Shown here: positions 9,096-17,405 of the stretch, in pieces
Layout of the letters: every line of letters starts with the position of its first letter
How positions within the stretch are numbered: position 1 is the stretch's first letter
Assembly (NCBI GenBank): GCA_964584785.1
Contig: CAZPBY010000017.1
Span: forward strand, 44,951-108,950
DNA from: JAHFTY01 sp964584785
GTDB lineage: Bacteria; Acidobacteriota; Terriglobia; 20CM-2-55-15
Length of the DNA stretch: 64,000 nt
Direction of reading: 5' to 3'
Position numbers and translations under genes: made by a program
Notes under the pieces: model-generated
Told to the model about the DNA's origin: nothing
What the model saw: the letters and a program-made list of their open reading frames with translations, nothing else
The model's database searches: none

Positions 9096-9338
9096 ATGGA
9101 GCGAAATGTCTGCGGGATTTGTCAACGGACGGACCTGGAAGAGATTCGTCCGATAGTCCGCTTTGGAGTAACAGGGTCCGCGCACTGGGACTGCAAACTC
9201 GAATCCATGACGGACGTCGAACGTCAGGGTTTCTTAAGGTCCCTGCCGCCGTGGCGGTTGAGCCAGGCGCCATGGCAACTGCTGTCCGAGTTGGAGCTGT
9301 TTGATTTTGCGGACTCATTAATTAGAGGTCGCCTCTGA
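9096..9338 (+). CDS. Small zinc-binding protein
   Basis: 80 aa if translation starts at 9096, where AGGAG (9082-9086) lies 9 bases ahead. The frame is open further upstream (ATGs at 9033 and 9027, and to 8853), but those lack a ribosome site and would run into the divergent gene. A Cys-X2-Cys near residues 6-9 and a later H-W-D-C form a plausible zinc site of CCHC type. The tail is rich in Leu, Trp and acidic residues. No known family was recognised; it could be a small regulator or a protein-binding module. Confidence 0.5.
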   Translation: MERNVCGICQRTDLEEIRPIVRFGVTGSAHWDCKLESMTDVERQGFLRSLPPWRLSQAPWQLLSELELFDFADSLIRGRL

Positions 9339-9403
9339 TTTCAAGTTTCGTCTTCCCGCTGACAATTTCAATCCGGTTCGGTTCACTCTTTCAAACATGC
9401 GAA

Positions 9404-9444
9404 AAACGGAGCAATCCAGCCATCTTGGCTCGCTCGCTCCGTTT
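9404..9444. terminator. Nested hairpin, possible terminator
   Basis: Perfect 9-bp stem AAACGGAGC/GCTCCGTTT (9404-9412 with 9436-9444) containing a second 5-bp stem (9418-9422 with 9426-9430). It lies 65 bases after the stop of the small zinc protein. No long T run follows, so function as an intrinsic terminator is only likely. Confidence 0.45.
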
Positions 9445-10044
9445 CAAATCTAAAAGTGCGTTCTTTGCCGAACTGTCGAGGTAAATCCTTCCTCAGTGAC
9501 GTCTTGTCAGATTCTTCTTAAATCCGTTTTTACCAATCCTTGGTGAAGCCGATCGTAGGTTGGGGTCTGCTTCGCAAGAATAGTACTTACGTCCCGACGA
9601 GGCGCCGGAAGCGATTTTTGTCACGAGAAAAACAGGTGCCGTCGCTATAGCAGCTGCTCCCCCAGCAACAAAGGTATTCGACGGCGGCGAGAAAATTGTG
9701 GGGACAAGGGAGCACCTGCTACGTCGCTCTTTATGATTAAGGACGTCACTGTAGCGCCTGCTACAGCGGCTCAAAAAATCTTTTCCGTCGATTTAGCACG
9801 TTTTGCGTCGACCACAAAAACGCTCGAAATCGATCGGTTCTATAACAACGTGATTTAATTCGGAGTAAGGCGATCACGAAGCAACTGCTTCAATCAATCA
9901 AAAGATTTTCACCGTCGCTCAATAAGTTGCCTCCGCGCGTCCGGCAGTGGCTGCCATCGATGAGAGAATGAATTGCGCGCCACACAAAGTCCTCCCGACC
10001 GGCGAAGCTATTGCTAAAGAACCCGACACGATGATTTCGAAGCC
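9445..10044. other. Gene-poor stretch
   Basis: I find no convincing coding region in these 600 bases. Short degenerate echoes of one phrase (versions of GCACCTGCTACGTCGC) occur near 9635, 9710 and 9755, as in decayed repeats. The base composition is locally more AT-rich than the flanking genes. Together with the relics just downstream it looks like decaying DNA. Confidence 0.5.
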
Positions 10045-10239
10045 TCAGAACATCGCCGACGTTGAGCGGTGAATGAATTGAAGCCTGCGGAAACATGCCT
10101 TCACTATCACTCCGCCTTTTCCATCGTGTATCGCGCTGGCCTTGATGACGATCTGGTTCGCGGATTGAGCTCCTCTCTGCGCGCGAACACTTCCCGGGAT
10201 GGCGAGCAGATAAATCAGGAGAACAGAATAGAGCCGCAT
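10045..10239 (-). pseudogene. 5' relic of an exported amidohydrolase-like gene
   Basis: AAGGAG six bases before the ATG opens a frame with a clean signal peptide (residues 1-20, cleavage near V-R-A-Q). It is followed by a first strand reading A-S-A-I-H-D-G-K-G-G-V-I. That is how imidazolonepropionase-type amidohydrolases begin (A-x-x-x-x-D-G-x-G). After about 47 residues the frame loses that character and stops at 64 aa, and no metal-binding HXH follows in any frame. I read it as the intact start of a gene whose body has been lost; a short genuine exported peptide is less likely. Confidence 0.45.
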
Positions 10240-10266
10240 GACTCACTCCTTATGGAACGCTAAAAC

Positions 10267-10413
10267 AATTTGAAAATGGACGAGTCCTGCAATGCCAATC
10301 CCGAAAACACAAATTTAAGAATCGACGGTGTGCGGCTCGACAGCGGTTGGCGTCGTCCATTTTCAAGTTTGTGTTTTCGGATTGGCATTGCAGGACTCGT
10401 GCACTTTCAAATT
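10267..10413. repeat. Type 2 long palindrome
   Basis: Arms of about 50 bases (10267-10316 with 10365-10413) pair with three mismatches and one extra base. The core AATGCCAATCCGAAAA is shared with the element at 32584. The left segment 10270-10283 can pair either with the outer right arm (imperfect) or with a second copy at 10353-10366 next to the loop (perfect, 14 bp), so two alternative hairpins are possible. It sits between a broken gene and a gene relic. Confidence 0.85.
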
Positions 10414-10601
10414 CCTGTCTGACGTAGATAGCCGACTATATATTCAACCTTTTAATTCGCAAAACCACGTATTGACGTATCGATTGCGACTTTCATCACC
10501 AGAACGCCTTGTCTTGATCCGCACACGCAGCTGCCAGCAATCGGCGAGAGTTGAAACCGTCAAAAACCAGCATCAACAGGCTTCGTGACGCACCCAGCTG
10601 T

Positions 10602-10670
10602 CCGGCGGAATGCGAACCGTTATGGGCCCCGAGCGGCCGCGAGCTCTTTTACCGCAATGGAGGAAAAATC
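10602..10670 (+). pseudogene. Relic of a PD40/WD40 propeller repeat
   Basis: A stretch of about 22 codons reads E-P-L-W-A-P-S-G-R-E-L-F-Y-R-N-G, the hallmark of PD40 (TolB-like) beta-propeller repeats found in acidobacterial protein kinases and peptidases (x-P-x-W-S-P-D-G-R-E-L-F-Y). The frame is not supported on either side and no other blade is nearby. It therefore looks like a fragment of a lost gene, cut off where the nucleotidyltransferase gene ends. Confidence 0.5.
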
Positions 10671-10673
10671 TCG

Positions 10674-11237
10674 TTAACGTTCAAATTCCTGCCGGCGGTT
10701 CTCCAGCTCGACCAGTATTTTCGGGTCCTTGAGTTCCGCGAGCGGGCGAAGCTGTTCCTGGATGTACGTCCAATCAAGACGGCCCGTTTGACGAACGATA
10801 ATTCCTTCCACATCGATCCAATCCCGAGCGCGAGAAGCGAATGCCTTCATGACGATCAAGTCTTCCGCGGAACATGTTCGTAAAAAAATGTTGCCGGGAA
10901 ACTCAAACATCGTCGAACGCGAAACGGCGGATTCTTCAAAAGAAAGCGCGCCGAGGGAGATATCAATACCCACGCCAGAACGAGCACGGATGAGCACGAC
11001 GCGGTGAACTCTTGCGAAGTGAGCTGCGTCCTCTACTCGCGCGGAATAATGCTGCAACAGCGTGTGAATGTAGGGATCTTCTCCGCCAAAACCCGTTAAC
11101 AGGGTGAGATCGACATCGACCGTTTCCCGCGGTTCACCCCACCGTAGTACCGCCAGACCTCCGATGAAACAGAATCGCCACTGCTCGTTCTCACACAACG
11201 TCTGAACCTCGGATGCGGCACGAATCAGTTCAATCAC
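10674..11237 (-). CDS. Nucleotidyltransferase, AbiEii/toxin-like
   Basis: 187 aa, GTG start. The motif G-G-L-A-V-x-x-W-G near residue 26 followed by R-E-T-V-D-V-D-L carries the glycine and the two metal-binding aspartates of the pol-beta nucleotidyltransferase superfamily (GG...R-x-T-x-D-x-D). A later D-L-I-V-M-K-A-F-A matches the helix after the active site in AbiEii-type proteins. These often act as toxins that modify tRNA or other acceptors. It overlaps the preceding 83-aa gene by 8 bases, an arrangement typical of toxin-antitoxin pairs; which target it modifies cannot be read from sequence. Confidence 0.7.
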   Translation of the reverse strand: MIELIRAASEVQTLCENEQWRFCFIGGLAVLRWGEPRETVDVDLTLLTGFGGEDPYIHTLLQHYSARVEDAAHFARVHRVVLIRARSGVGIDISLGALSFEESAVSRSTMFEFPGNIFLRTCSAEDLIVMKAFASRARDWIDVEGIIVRQTGRLDWTYIQEQLRPLAELKDPKILVELENRRQEFER

Positions 11238-11481
11238 GGAGCCAGGCTTTCATAAACCATCGCTGTTGTTCGATGAGCCCTGATGTTGGCTTCGGAGCTC
11301 TTGGGGAGGCGGTATAATCGGCGGGCCCACACAGTAATTCGATCGAGCGTAGCGGATCCAGCCGCCGCAATTCCTCGCGCCTGATGCGTTCCAGTTCAGG
11401 CCCTGCGTGTTTCCAGGTCTCCACCCACCGTTTTGCATCCGCGACTTGTTCCGGGGTTCTTGATTTGGGAGGCGCTGGCAT
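11230..11481 (-). CDS. Small partner of the nucleotidyltransferase
   Basis: 83 aa, hydrophilic and helical, with many Arg/Glu (E-R-I-R-R-E-E-L-R-R-L-D), no membrane segment and no recognised DNA-binding motif. It ends 8 bases inside the nucleotidyltransferase gene, so the two should be translationally coupled. By context it is a candidate antitoxin or adaptor. Similar small proteins precede nucleotidyltransferases in many genomes, but I cannot name the family. Confidence 0.6.
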   Translation of the reverse strand: MPAPPKSRTPEQVADAKRWVETWKHAGPELERIRREELRRLDPLRSIELLCGPADYTASPRAPKPTSGLIEQQRWFMKAWLRD

Positions 11482-11532
11482 GCCTCAAGATTACCAAATC
11501 GCTCAGCTCCACGCCTGAGTTTAACTCGCGTT

Positions 11533-11564
11533 AAAGCCCGCCGCAGCGACGGGCTTTCGTGACG
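11533..11564. repeat. Degenerate type 1 palindrome remnant
   Basis: The bases read AAAGCCCG, a 9-base gap, then CGGGCTTT and CGTGACG. This matches the outer part of a type 1 right arm (GCAGCGACGGGCTTCGTGACG with one inserted T), while the left arm and loop are missing. It lies between the stop of the VOC gene and the start of the 83-aa gene, both on the minus strand. Confidence 0.65.
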
Positions 11565-11583
11565 CCAGGGGCACTTCCAACGA

Positions 11584-12357
11584 TTACCGGGGCATTGGCT
11601 GGTAGAGCGCGAAGGCTGCGCCCTGGGGATCGGTGAGCACCGCGATGGTTCCGACATCGGGCATCACGTCAGCAGGCATCAGGGTTCGCGCGCCGAGTTG
11701 CGCGGCCTTGGCAGCTATGGCCTTGCAGTCCTTGACATGAAAGTAGGTCATCCAGTGTGCCGGAGTCCCCGGCGGCGCGTGCATTTGATCGGGTATTCCT
11801 CCGATCATGTTCTCGTGACCGGTCCCGTTCATGATGTGACTATACTCGTTCTTGCTCCTGTCGAACGTCCAGCCCAGCCACTCTCCGTAAAACTTCGCGG
11901 CCTTCTGTGCATTTGGCGTGTTCAAGTCGGCCCAGCACGCGACGCCGATGTCTCCGTAGTTCGTGAATCCGCGATGCTGTCCCGGTTGAAAAATACTGAT
12001 GGCTGCGCCCGTCGGATCGAAAAACATGGCAAAGCGCCCCACATTCGGAATATCGGTCGGAGGCACGATTTGTTGCGCGCCCAATCCGGCTGCTTTCGCC
12101 GCGGACGCGTCGACGTTCTCTACCTTGATATAAAGCATCCAGTGCGGCGGTACATGTGCATCGAGCTGATCCTTCATCAACTCGTAGCCGCCGGCGACAT
12201 CGTGGCTTCCGCTCTTGAAAATCGTGTAAACCATGTCCGGTCCCATCGGATTGTCCTGACTGGTCCAGCCGAAAAGACTAGTGTAAAAACTCTTCGCTGC
12301 TTTCCGGTCCGTTGTTCCCAGTTCCAGCCAGCAGAATGATCCGTTTCTTACTTCCAT
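11584..12357 (-). CDS. Two-domain VOC (glyoxalase-like) protein
   Basis: 257 aa made of two vicinal-oxygen-chelate domains (about 1-120 and 125-257), each with the beta-alpha-beta-beta-beta pattern and phrases such as F-C-W-L-E-L-G-T-T-D, F-Y-T-S-L-F-G-W and M-F-F-D-P-T-G-A. This is the arrangement of the 'predicted enzyme related to lactoylglutathione lyase' group, also known from mycobacterial 27-kDa antigen proteins. The reaction is not predictable from sequence. A good ribosome site (GGAGGG) precedes the ATG. It is divergent from the mutM gene, with about 127 bases between their starts. Confidence 0.85.
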   Translation of the reverse strand: MEVRNGSFCWLELGTTDRKAAKSFYTSLFGWTSQDNPMGPDMVYTIFKSGSHDVAGGYELMKDQLDAHVPPHWMLYIKVENVDASAAKAAGLGAQQIVPPTDIPNVGRFAMFFDPTGAAISIFQPGQHRGFTNYGDIGVACWADLNTPNAQKAAKFYGEWLGWTFDRSKNEYSHIMNGTGHENMIGGIPDQMHAPPGTPAHWMTYFHVKDCKAIAAKAAQLGARTLMPADVMPDVGTIAVLTDPQGAAFALYQPMPR

Positions 12358-12484
12358 TCTCGCCCTCCATGTTTAGTGATGAATGTCTCGACACCAATTT
12401 AAATATATTTTTCGCTCGCGATTCTCAATCGGCAACCCTTATTTCAGCAACCCGGCGATGAGCGCTTCCATTAAACTGAATAGC

Positions 12485-13360
12485 GTGCCGGAACTTCCCG
12501 AAGTCGAAACCGTAAAGCGCGGCCTTCAGCCGACCGTCGAAGGCCGCAAGTTTACTTACGTGGAAACCCGCCGCGCCGATCTGCGCATCCCATTTCCCGA
12601 CGATTTCGAGAACAGGCTGACCGGCCGGCGTGTGAAGCGTTTATGGCGGCGGGCGAAGTACATCATGGTGGATCTGGACGCAGGCGAAACCCTGGTAATC
12701 CATCTGGGCATGAGCGGCAGGATCACGGTCTACAACAGAAGCAAGAGGCGAGCGTTGGGAGAGTTTCTTGACGACATATCTCCGGACGAGGCCGGCCGCG
12801 GAAAACACGATCACGTCGTGTTCGATACCGATGCTCCGGCGCGCATTGTCTTTACCGATCATCGACGCTTCGGTTTGATGACGATCGTCGATACAGCATC
12901 GATTGCGTCCAACAAACTTTTCAAGGATCTGGGGATCGAACCGCTATCCAGGCAGTTCGATGCAGCATATTTGAAGAAAGTTTTGAAGGGCAGGAAAACG
13001 CCCATCAAATCCGCGTTGCTCGATCAGCGCGTGATTGCCGGGCTCGGCAACATTTATGTATGCGAGGCGCTGTGGCGGTCGCGCATTTCGCCGAAACGCC
13101 GGGCGGCAAGGGTGAAACCCGCTCAGGTCGCGCTTTTGGTGCCGGCCATCAAGGACGTGTTGCGAGAGGCAGTGCAGGCCGGAGGCTCATCGCTGCGCGA
13201 TCACCGCCGCCCCAACGGCGAACTCGGTAACTTTCAGAAGACCTTCGCCGCCTACGATCGCGAAGGCGAACCCTGCGCCCGACGCGGTTGCAAAGGCATC
13301 ATCAAACGGATTGTGCAGAGCGGCCGTTCCACGTTTTATTGCCCAGCCTGCCAGGTTTAA
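12485..13360 (+). CDS. mutM: Formamidopyrimidine-DNA glycosylase, GTG start
   Basis: Bifunctional base-excision glycosylase/AP lyase that removes 8-oxoguanine and formamidopyrimidines. The frame is open from 12383, but the catalytic nucleophile must be the N-terminal proline after Met removal. The sequence P-E-L-P-E-V-E-T begins right after the GTG at 12485, which fixes the start and gives 291 aa. Glu3 and Lys58 (R-R-A-K-Y-I) are present, as is the H2TH region with G-L-G-N-I-Y. The C-terminal zinc finger has Cys-X4-Cys and Cys-X2-Cys around Q-S-G-R-S-T-F-Y. No strong Shine-Dalgarno is visible. Confidence 0.93.
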   Translation: MPELPEVETVKRGLQPTVEGRKFTYVETRRADLRIPFPDDFENRLTGRRVKRLWRRAKYIMVDLDAGETLVIHLGMSGRITVYNRSKRRALGEFLDDISPDEAGRGKHDHVVFDTDAPARIVFTDHRRFGLMTIVDTASIASNKLFKDLGIEPLSRQFDAAYLKKVLKGRKTPIKSALLDQRVIAGLGNIYVCEALWRSRISPKRRAARVKPAQVALLVPAIKDVLREAVQAGGSSLRDHRRPNGELGNFQKTFAAYDREGEPCARRGCKGIIKRIVQSGRSTFYCPACQV

Positions 13361-13434
13361 ATAGTCTGCGATTATTCGCGAGTTGCTGAAGTGACTTCGA
13401 GCCGTTGACTTCATCGCAGGCCCACCTGATGAGT

Positions 13435-13836
13435 TTACTTCGGCAGGATATCGAGAGGGAGTTCTCTTGAGAGGACGGAGAAGTCGCGAGCGTCCAGGGT
13501 TAGAATTCGTCCGCCGTGAACTTCGGCACATGCGGCAACGGCCGAATCGCAAAATCCCAAAGGCAGATCCAGATATTTCATAGCCAGACTCCTGGCGCGC
13601 GGCAGTTCGTTTTCCCCGCATTCGAGAACGAATCCTCCGCTGATCAGATCATGGAGAAAGACATCCATGACCTTGGGGCCCAAACGCTGCTCAACGAGGT
13701 AGGACAGTTCGCTCAGAATCGCGGCGGGAATTAAGTATGGACCGCTATCGGAGTCCAGACACGCGCAGACGCGCCGGTGGTCGGGGTCTTTACGGTTCAG
13801 GAGGGCGAACACGGCAGATGTGTCCAAAGTGATCAT
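13435..13836 (-). CDS. PIN-domain toxin, VapC-type
   Basis: 133 aa from the ATG at 13836 (the frame continues 9 codons upstream inside the partner gene). PIN nuclease residues are in place: Asp4 in M-I-T-L-D-T-S-A, an acidic Glu in the L-S-E-L-S-Y-L region near residue 40, and D-S-A-V-A-A plus L-T-L-D-A-R-D-F towards the end. These coordinate Mg2+ for RNA cleavage. The ATG overlaps the stop of the ribbon-helix-helix gene by 4 bases (ATGA), as in classic VapBC pairs. Confidence 0.85.
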   Translation of the reverse strand: MITLDTSAVFALLNRKDPDHRRVCACLDSDSGPYLIPAAILSELSYLVEQRLGPKVMDVFLHDLISGGFVLECGENELPRARSLAMKYLDLPLGFCDSAVAACAEVHGGRILTLDARDFSVLSRELPLDILPK

Positions 13837-14072
13837 CTTCCGATTTTGCTTCGCCTTCGCCACTGCTTGCGAAGCCAGACTTCCGAACCGGCGCCGGTTA
13901 CTTCGCTATCACTGCCGGCCCCGATCGAGCGCAACTTTGCCGGACGCTGATTTTCCAAATACTCTGCAATCGCCTCGCGAATAATCGAGGCCTGAGGCCG
14001 TTGCTGCCGCTTAGCCAGCATCGCCAAAGAATGCTGCATCTCATCGGGCAGATAGATCGTGGTCTTTTCCAT
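13833..14072 (-). CDS. Ribbon-helix-helix antitoxin
   Basis: 79 aa from the ATG at 14072. The N-terminus M-E-K-T-T-I-Y-L-P-D-E is the DNA-binding beta strand of CopG/MetJ-type ribbon-helix-helix proteins, followed by two helices with A-S-I-I-R-E-A-I. The basic tail W-L-R-K-Q-W-R-R-R should contact the PIN toxin. The frame runs 34 codons further upstream, but that part has no RHH character and covers the candidate operator, so the later start is preferred. It should neutralise the toxin and repress the pair. Confidence 0.85.
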   Translation of the reverse strand: MEKTTIYLPDEMQHSLAMLAKRQQRPQASIIREAIAEYLENQRPAKLRSIGAGSDSEVTGAGSEVWLRKQWRRRSKIGR

Positions 14073-14087
14073 ATCGGACAGAATAAT

Positions 14088-14104
14088 ACCATATATGGTG
14101 CACC
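14088..14104. promoter_or_regulatory. Candidate operator of the VapBC-type pair
   Basis: Two overlapping perfect palindromes, ACCATATATGGT (14088-14099) and GGTGCACC (14097-14104), lie 15-32 bases upstream of the antitoxin start. That is the place where ribbon-helix-helix antitoxins bind to control their own operon. Function is inferred from position and symmetry. Confidence 0.5.
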
Positions 14105-14173
14105 ACCTGTTGCAGTCTACACGCGCGGCGCGTTGACGCACGGGGTGCTTTTTTGTTTTGAATTTCGCCGGCA

Positions 14174-14195
14174 CTGTCCTATTGTCATAGGACAG
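14174..14195. promoter_or_regulatory. Operator of the GntR/ABC operon, with possible promoter
   Basis: Perfect inverted repeat CTGTCCTAT (14174-14182) and ATAGGACAG (14187-14195) with a 4-base spacer, 7 bases before the regulator's ATG. A possible -35 TTGAAT (14158-14163) and -10 TATTGT (14180-14185) are 16 bases apart, so a repressor bound here would cover the -10. The layout fits autorepression by the GntR protein. Confidence 0.7.
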
Positions 14196-14202
14196 AGGCG
14201 GA

Positions 14203-14616
14203 ATGATAGTTCACATCAATTACAAATCCGGGAAGCCCGTATACCTGCAGGTTGTGGATCAGATCAAAGCGGCTGCCGCATCGGGAGCCTTGCAGCCCGG
14301 CGACGCGCTGCCCTGCATCCGCCCGCTGGCAGAGGAACTTCGCGTCAACCGAAACACGGTCGCGAAAGCCTACACCGAACTGGAAAACATCGGCGTCATC
14401 GAGACGCTGCCGGGCAAGGGCTGCTTCCTCAGGGAAAACCACTCGCCGCTACGCAAGGAGATTCGGCGAAAAATGCTGATCGAAGAGATCGATCAGGCCA
14501 TTGTGCAAACGCACCACCTGCGAGTTCCGCGCCAGGAGTTTCTTGATCTGGTCCGCGAACGGCTTGATGTGTTCGAAGCGAAACGCCGGGCCAGCGAAAG
14601 CGACAAGGAGAATTGA
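14203..14616 (+). CDS. GntR-family repressor, YtrA type
   Basis: 137 aa. Residues 1-75 form the winged helix of GntR regulators (Y-L-Q-V-V-D-Q-I, then G-D-A-L-P-C-I-R-P-L-A, R-V-N-R-N-T-V-A-K-A-Y). The short helical C-terminus has no ligand-binding domain. This is the YtrA subgroup, which typically controls adjacent ABC transporter genes and responds to cell-envelope stress. It is the first gene of an operon with an ATPase 6 bases downstream and a permease directly after it. A perfect inverted repeat just before its start is its likely binding site. Confidence 0.9.
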   Translation: MIVHINYKSGKPVYLQVVDQIKAAAASGALQPGDALPCIRPLAEELRVNRNTVAKAYTELENIGVIETLPGKGCFLRENHSPLRKEIRRKMLIEEIDQAIVQTHHLRVPRQEFLDLVRERLDVFEAKRRASESDKEN

Positions 14617-14622
14617 CGAGCC

Positions 14623-15516
14623 ATGCCCCATCCAACTCCAGCGATTGAGATCGACAATCTGACATACGCTTATGGACGCGCGGAAGCCGTTCGCGACTTC
14701 AATCTGAAAGTTCAACCGGGCCGTTGTTACGGACTGTTCGGCCGCAACGGCGCCGGCAAAACAACGACCATGAAGTGTCTGCTGAATCTGCTGCGTCCGC
14801 AGTGCGGGCAGGTTCGAGTGTTCGGTCTGGATCCGGCAAAACATGAGGTCGACGTGAAACGGCGGCTGGCTTACGTTCCAGACCAGGTCGCTTTTTATCC
14901 GTGGATGAGCATCCGTGAAACGCTCGATTACCTCGCATCGTTTCGTCAGGAATGGAACTCGAAGACCGAGAAGGAACTGCTGGAGCGCTTCCGGCTGGAC
15001 CCCGCCAAACGAACGTCAACGTTGTCGAAAGGACAGCGGACACAGGTCGCCCTGATTGCGGCGATCTGTCCCGAGACCGATCTTCTTGTTTTGGACGAAC
15101 CCACGTCCGGTCTCGATCCTATCGTGCGCCGCGAATTCATCGAGACCGTGATCGGCGCGTATCAGGAAGGAAATCCAGGCAACCGGACGATTCTGGTTTC
15201 GACACACCTCATCACGGAATTCGAGGGACTCATCGACGAGTTCACGATCATGGATGCCGGGCGGGCCGTCGTGACGCTGGCGGCCGACGACGCCAGGAAA
15301 CGTTATCAAAAGATCCACGTGCGATTCAGCGAGACACCGGCCGATTTGGATTTGACGGGTGCGCTGCAGGTGAAACGGTCGGGCCGTGATTTGGATCTGA
15401 TCGTCGATGGCGCCGGTCCCAGGTTGATCGAACGTTTGCGGGCTCACAATCCGGAGGCGCTCACGACCGAGTCGCTGATGCTGGAAGAAATTTTCGTTGC
15501 GGCATTGAGCTCGTAG
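14623..15516 (+). CDS. ABC transporter ATPase (GntR-linked)
   Basis: 297 aa ABC ATPase. Walker A G-R-N-G-A-G-K-T-T is near residue 43, the signature L-S-K-G-Q-R replaces LSGGQ near 130, Walker B reads L-L-V-L-D-E-P-T-S-G-L-D, and the switch histidine is in S-T-H-L. The last 75 residues are the regulatory extension of drug/peptide exporters of the YtrB/CcmA class. It energises the permease that starts at the very next base. The system may export or sense a peptide or antibiotic; the substrate is unknown. Confidence 0.9.
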   Translation: MPHPTPAIEIDNLTYAYGRAEAVRDFNLKVQPGRCYGLFGRNGAGKTTTMKCLLNLLRPQCGQVRVFGLDPAKHEVDVKRRLAYVPDQVAFYPWMSIRETLDYLASFRQEWNSKTEKELLERFRLDPAKRTSTLSKGQRTQVALIAAICPETDLLVLDEPTSGLDPIVRREFIETVIGAYQEGNPGNRTILVSTHLITEFEGLIDEFTIMDAGRAVVTLAADDARKRYQKIHVRFSETPADLDLTGALQVKRSGRDLDLIVDGAGPRLIERLRAHNPEALTTESLMLEEIFVAALSS

Positions 15517-17382
15517 GTGAAGGCGATGAACTCACGATTGTTACGAATGATGAAGGAAGCACGATCGCTTTTGTGGCCGTGGAGCGTCGTGTCGCTTGCC
15601 AGCCTCTTGCCGCACTACCGATCCCTGATGCCAGGCTACTTCATGAATGGTTTCGACTCTTATACACCCAACCTCGCGCTTCCCATTTTTTTCTTCGGGA
15701 TCCCGCTGCTGGCAACGCTTCCATTCGGCAGCGAATTTCACTACCGAACCCTTTCGGTTGTTTTGGCGCAGCCGGTTCGTCGAACGGACATCTGGGCCGA
15801 AAAACTCACTGTGGCCCTGGTCGCTGCGTTGTCGGCCACGTTCGTCTACAAGGTCAGTCTGCACAACCTGTTTGAAGCGGAACCTCTCATCTGGACCGTC
15901 GCTGTGATGTTGTTGATCACCACACTCTGTTCGGCCGCATATTGGACTCTTCTGACCGGATCTACGATTGGCGGCATCATCCTCAGTATGTTTGGCGCGG
16001 GTTGCGTACTCGCCGTGTTTGCGTTAACGGGAAACGGCTTTCGACCAGAGGACTGGAACGCTTCGCAGTTGACGGTCATGACCGTTGCAGGATTCTGTTA
16101 TGCTGGAGTGATGCTGTGGCTGGGACGTCGAAAGATGACGCTCTTTCAGGACAAGGCAGGAACCGCCGGCGACGATCTCCTGACAGCGGGATTGAGCCAC
16201 ATGCCTGACGCTTTAACGCGGCCTTTTGAAAGCCGGCCGACCGAAGCGTTCGTGAATCTGATTCGCAAAGAATTCCGGTTGCTCAGGCCCGTCTGGCTCG
16301 TGGCATTCCTTTCGATTCTCTCCACGGCTATGTTGAGCTCACTGCTCACAGTAGTGCAGCCACAATCCATGACCGCCCGCGTGATTGTGATTCTAACGCT
16401 GGCCTGTGCTGGCACGTTTACGACGCTCACGACGGTTCTGTCGGGAAGCTTATCCGTTGGAGAAGAGCGAACGGCGGGCACTCAGTTGTGGCACCTGACT
16501 CTGCCGATATCCATCCGCCGCCAGTGGGCCATCAAGCTGGGCGTTGGATTATTCACGGCGCTCGTTTGTGCTTTGCCGGTGCTGGGTATTGTCAAAGCCA
16601 TGGGACTGGGCCTCAATGATTACCCGGATTTGCGCGAGACCACCGCCGCTGTGCTGCTGGTCAGCCTTGCCGCATTCTGGTGCGCATGCGCCGCCGGCGC
16701 GACGATCCGAGCGATCCTCTGGGTGTGTCCCGTCGTGTTTCTGCTTCGCGGGGCCGCAGCGATCAGTATGTTCGTCCCTATTTCGAGCGACGACCTGGTG
16801 GGTTACATCATATCGAGGTTTCATCCATATCCAATCTCGGGGCCAATTGGGGAAATCATCGGCTCTCCGTTCATCCTGTGGGTGGCGATACCGGTTCTTG
16901 CGGTCTGCGTTGCCATTCAAAGTTATCGCATGTTTCGGACCCAGAGCGTCGAAAGCCGGCCTGTGCTTCGATCCCTGCTGCCGCTGTTGGCGTTCGCTTT
17001 CCTGTGCGGCTATGCCGTCCGCCTCCTTAACGAACTCGCATTCATTCCGTACGGTCAAGGTCGACAGGTCATGAGTGAACTGCACGCCGCCGTCACAAAG
17101 TTGAATGTGGACCTTTCGAAACTGGATGCTGCGCATCCACTGGAGATTTCTCCGGCGGACCTGGAAAAGGCCGTTGCTTTATCCGACCTCACACGGCGGT
17201 GGCTGCGCGGATCCCGCATCACGGTCGAGCCGAACAAGGGAACGCGGTTCATCAGGACCGATGCGGCTAAGGCGCGAATGAACTTCTCCCCCTACTCCAC
17301 AACGCTCCACCTGCCCAACGAATGGGAAGCCACCGCGTACAGTAATATTCATTGGGGCTTTAACGAGCCGGGTAAGAACTAA
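15517..17382 (+). CDS. ABC transporter permease (GntR-linked)
   Basis: 621 aa with about twelve hydrophobic segments in two blocks, separated by a soluble stretch near residues 205-245; the last 110 residues are hydrophilic. This matches large ABC-2-type permeases of GntR-linked operons. GTG at 15517 directly follows the ATPase stop. The ATG at 15526 has AGGTGA 5 bases ahead and is an equally good start. With the ATPase it should form an efflux or envelope-stress transporter. Confidence 0.8.
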   Translation: MKAMNSRLLRMMKEARSLLWPWSVVSLASLLPHYRSLMPGYFMNGFDSYTPNLALPIFFFGIPLLATLPFGSEFHYRTLSVVLAQPVRRTDIWAEKLTVALVAALSATFVYKVSLHNLFEAEPLIWTVAVMLLITTLCSAAYWTLLTGSTIGGIILSMFGAGCVLAVFALTGNGFRPEDWNASQLTVMTVAGFCYAGVMLWLGRRKMTLFQDKAGTAGDDLLTAGLSHMPDALTRPFESRPTEAFVNLIRKEFRLLRPVWLVAFLSILSTAMLSSLLTVVQPQSMTARVIVILTLACAGTFTTLTTVLSGSLSVGEERTAGTQLWHLTLPISIRRQWAIKLGVGLFTALVCALPVLGIVKAMGLGLNDYPDLRETTAAVLLVSLAAFWCACAAGATIRAILWVCPVVFLLRGAAAISMFVPISSDDLVGYIISRFHPYPISGPIGEIIGSPFILWVAIPVLAVCVAIQSYRMFRTQSVESRPVLRSLLPLLAFAFLCGYAVRLLNELAFIPYGQGRQVMSELHAAVTKLNVDLSKLDAAHPLEISPADLEKAVALSDLTRRWLRGSRITVEPNKGTRFIRTDAAKARMNFSPYSTTLHLPNEWEATAYSNIHWGFNEPGKN

Positions 17383-17405
17383 GACGCGAACTCACCCGTC
17401 ACTCG

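Noticed and set aside
9493..9774. A 93-codon minus-strand frame
   Set aside because: Its N-terminus is rich in Ser, Cys and Arg, with no ribosome site and no recognisable domain; it lies in the decayed region.
12383..12484. Upstream ATG for the MutM gene
   Set aside because: It would bury the catalytic proline, which must be residue 2; the GTG at 12485 places it correctly.
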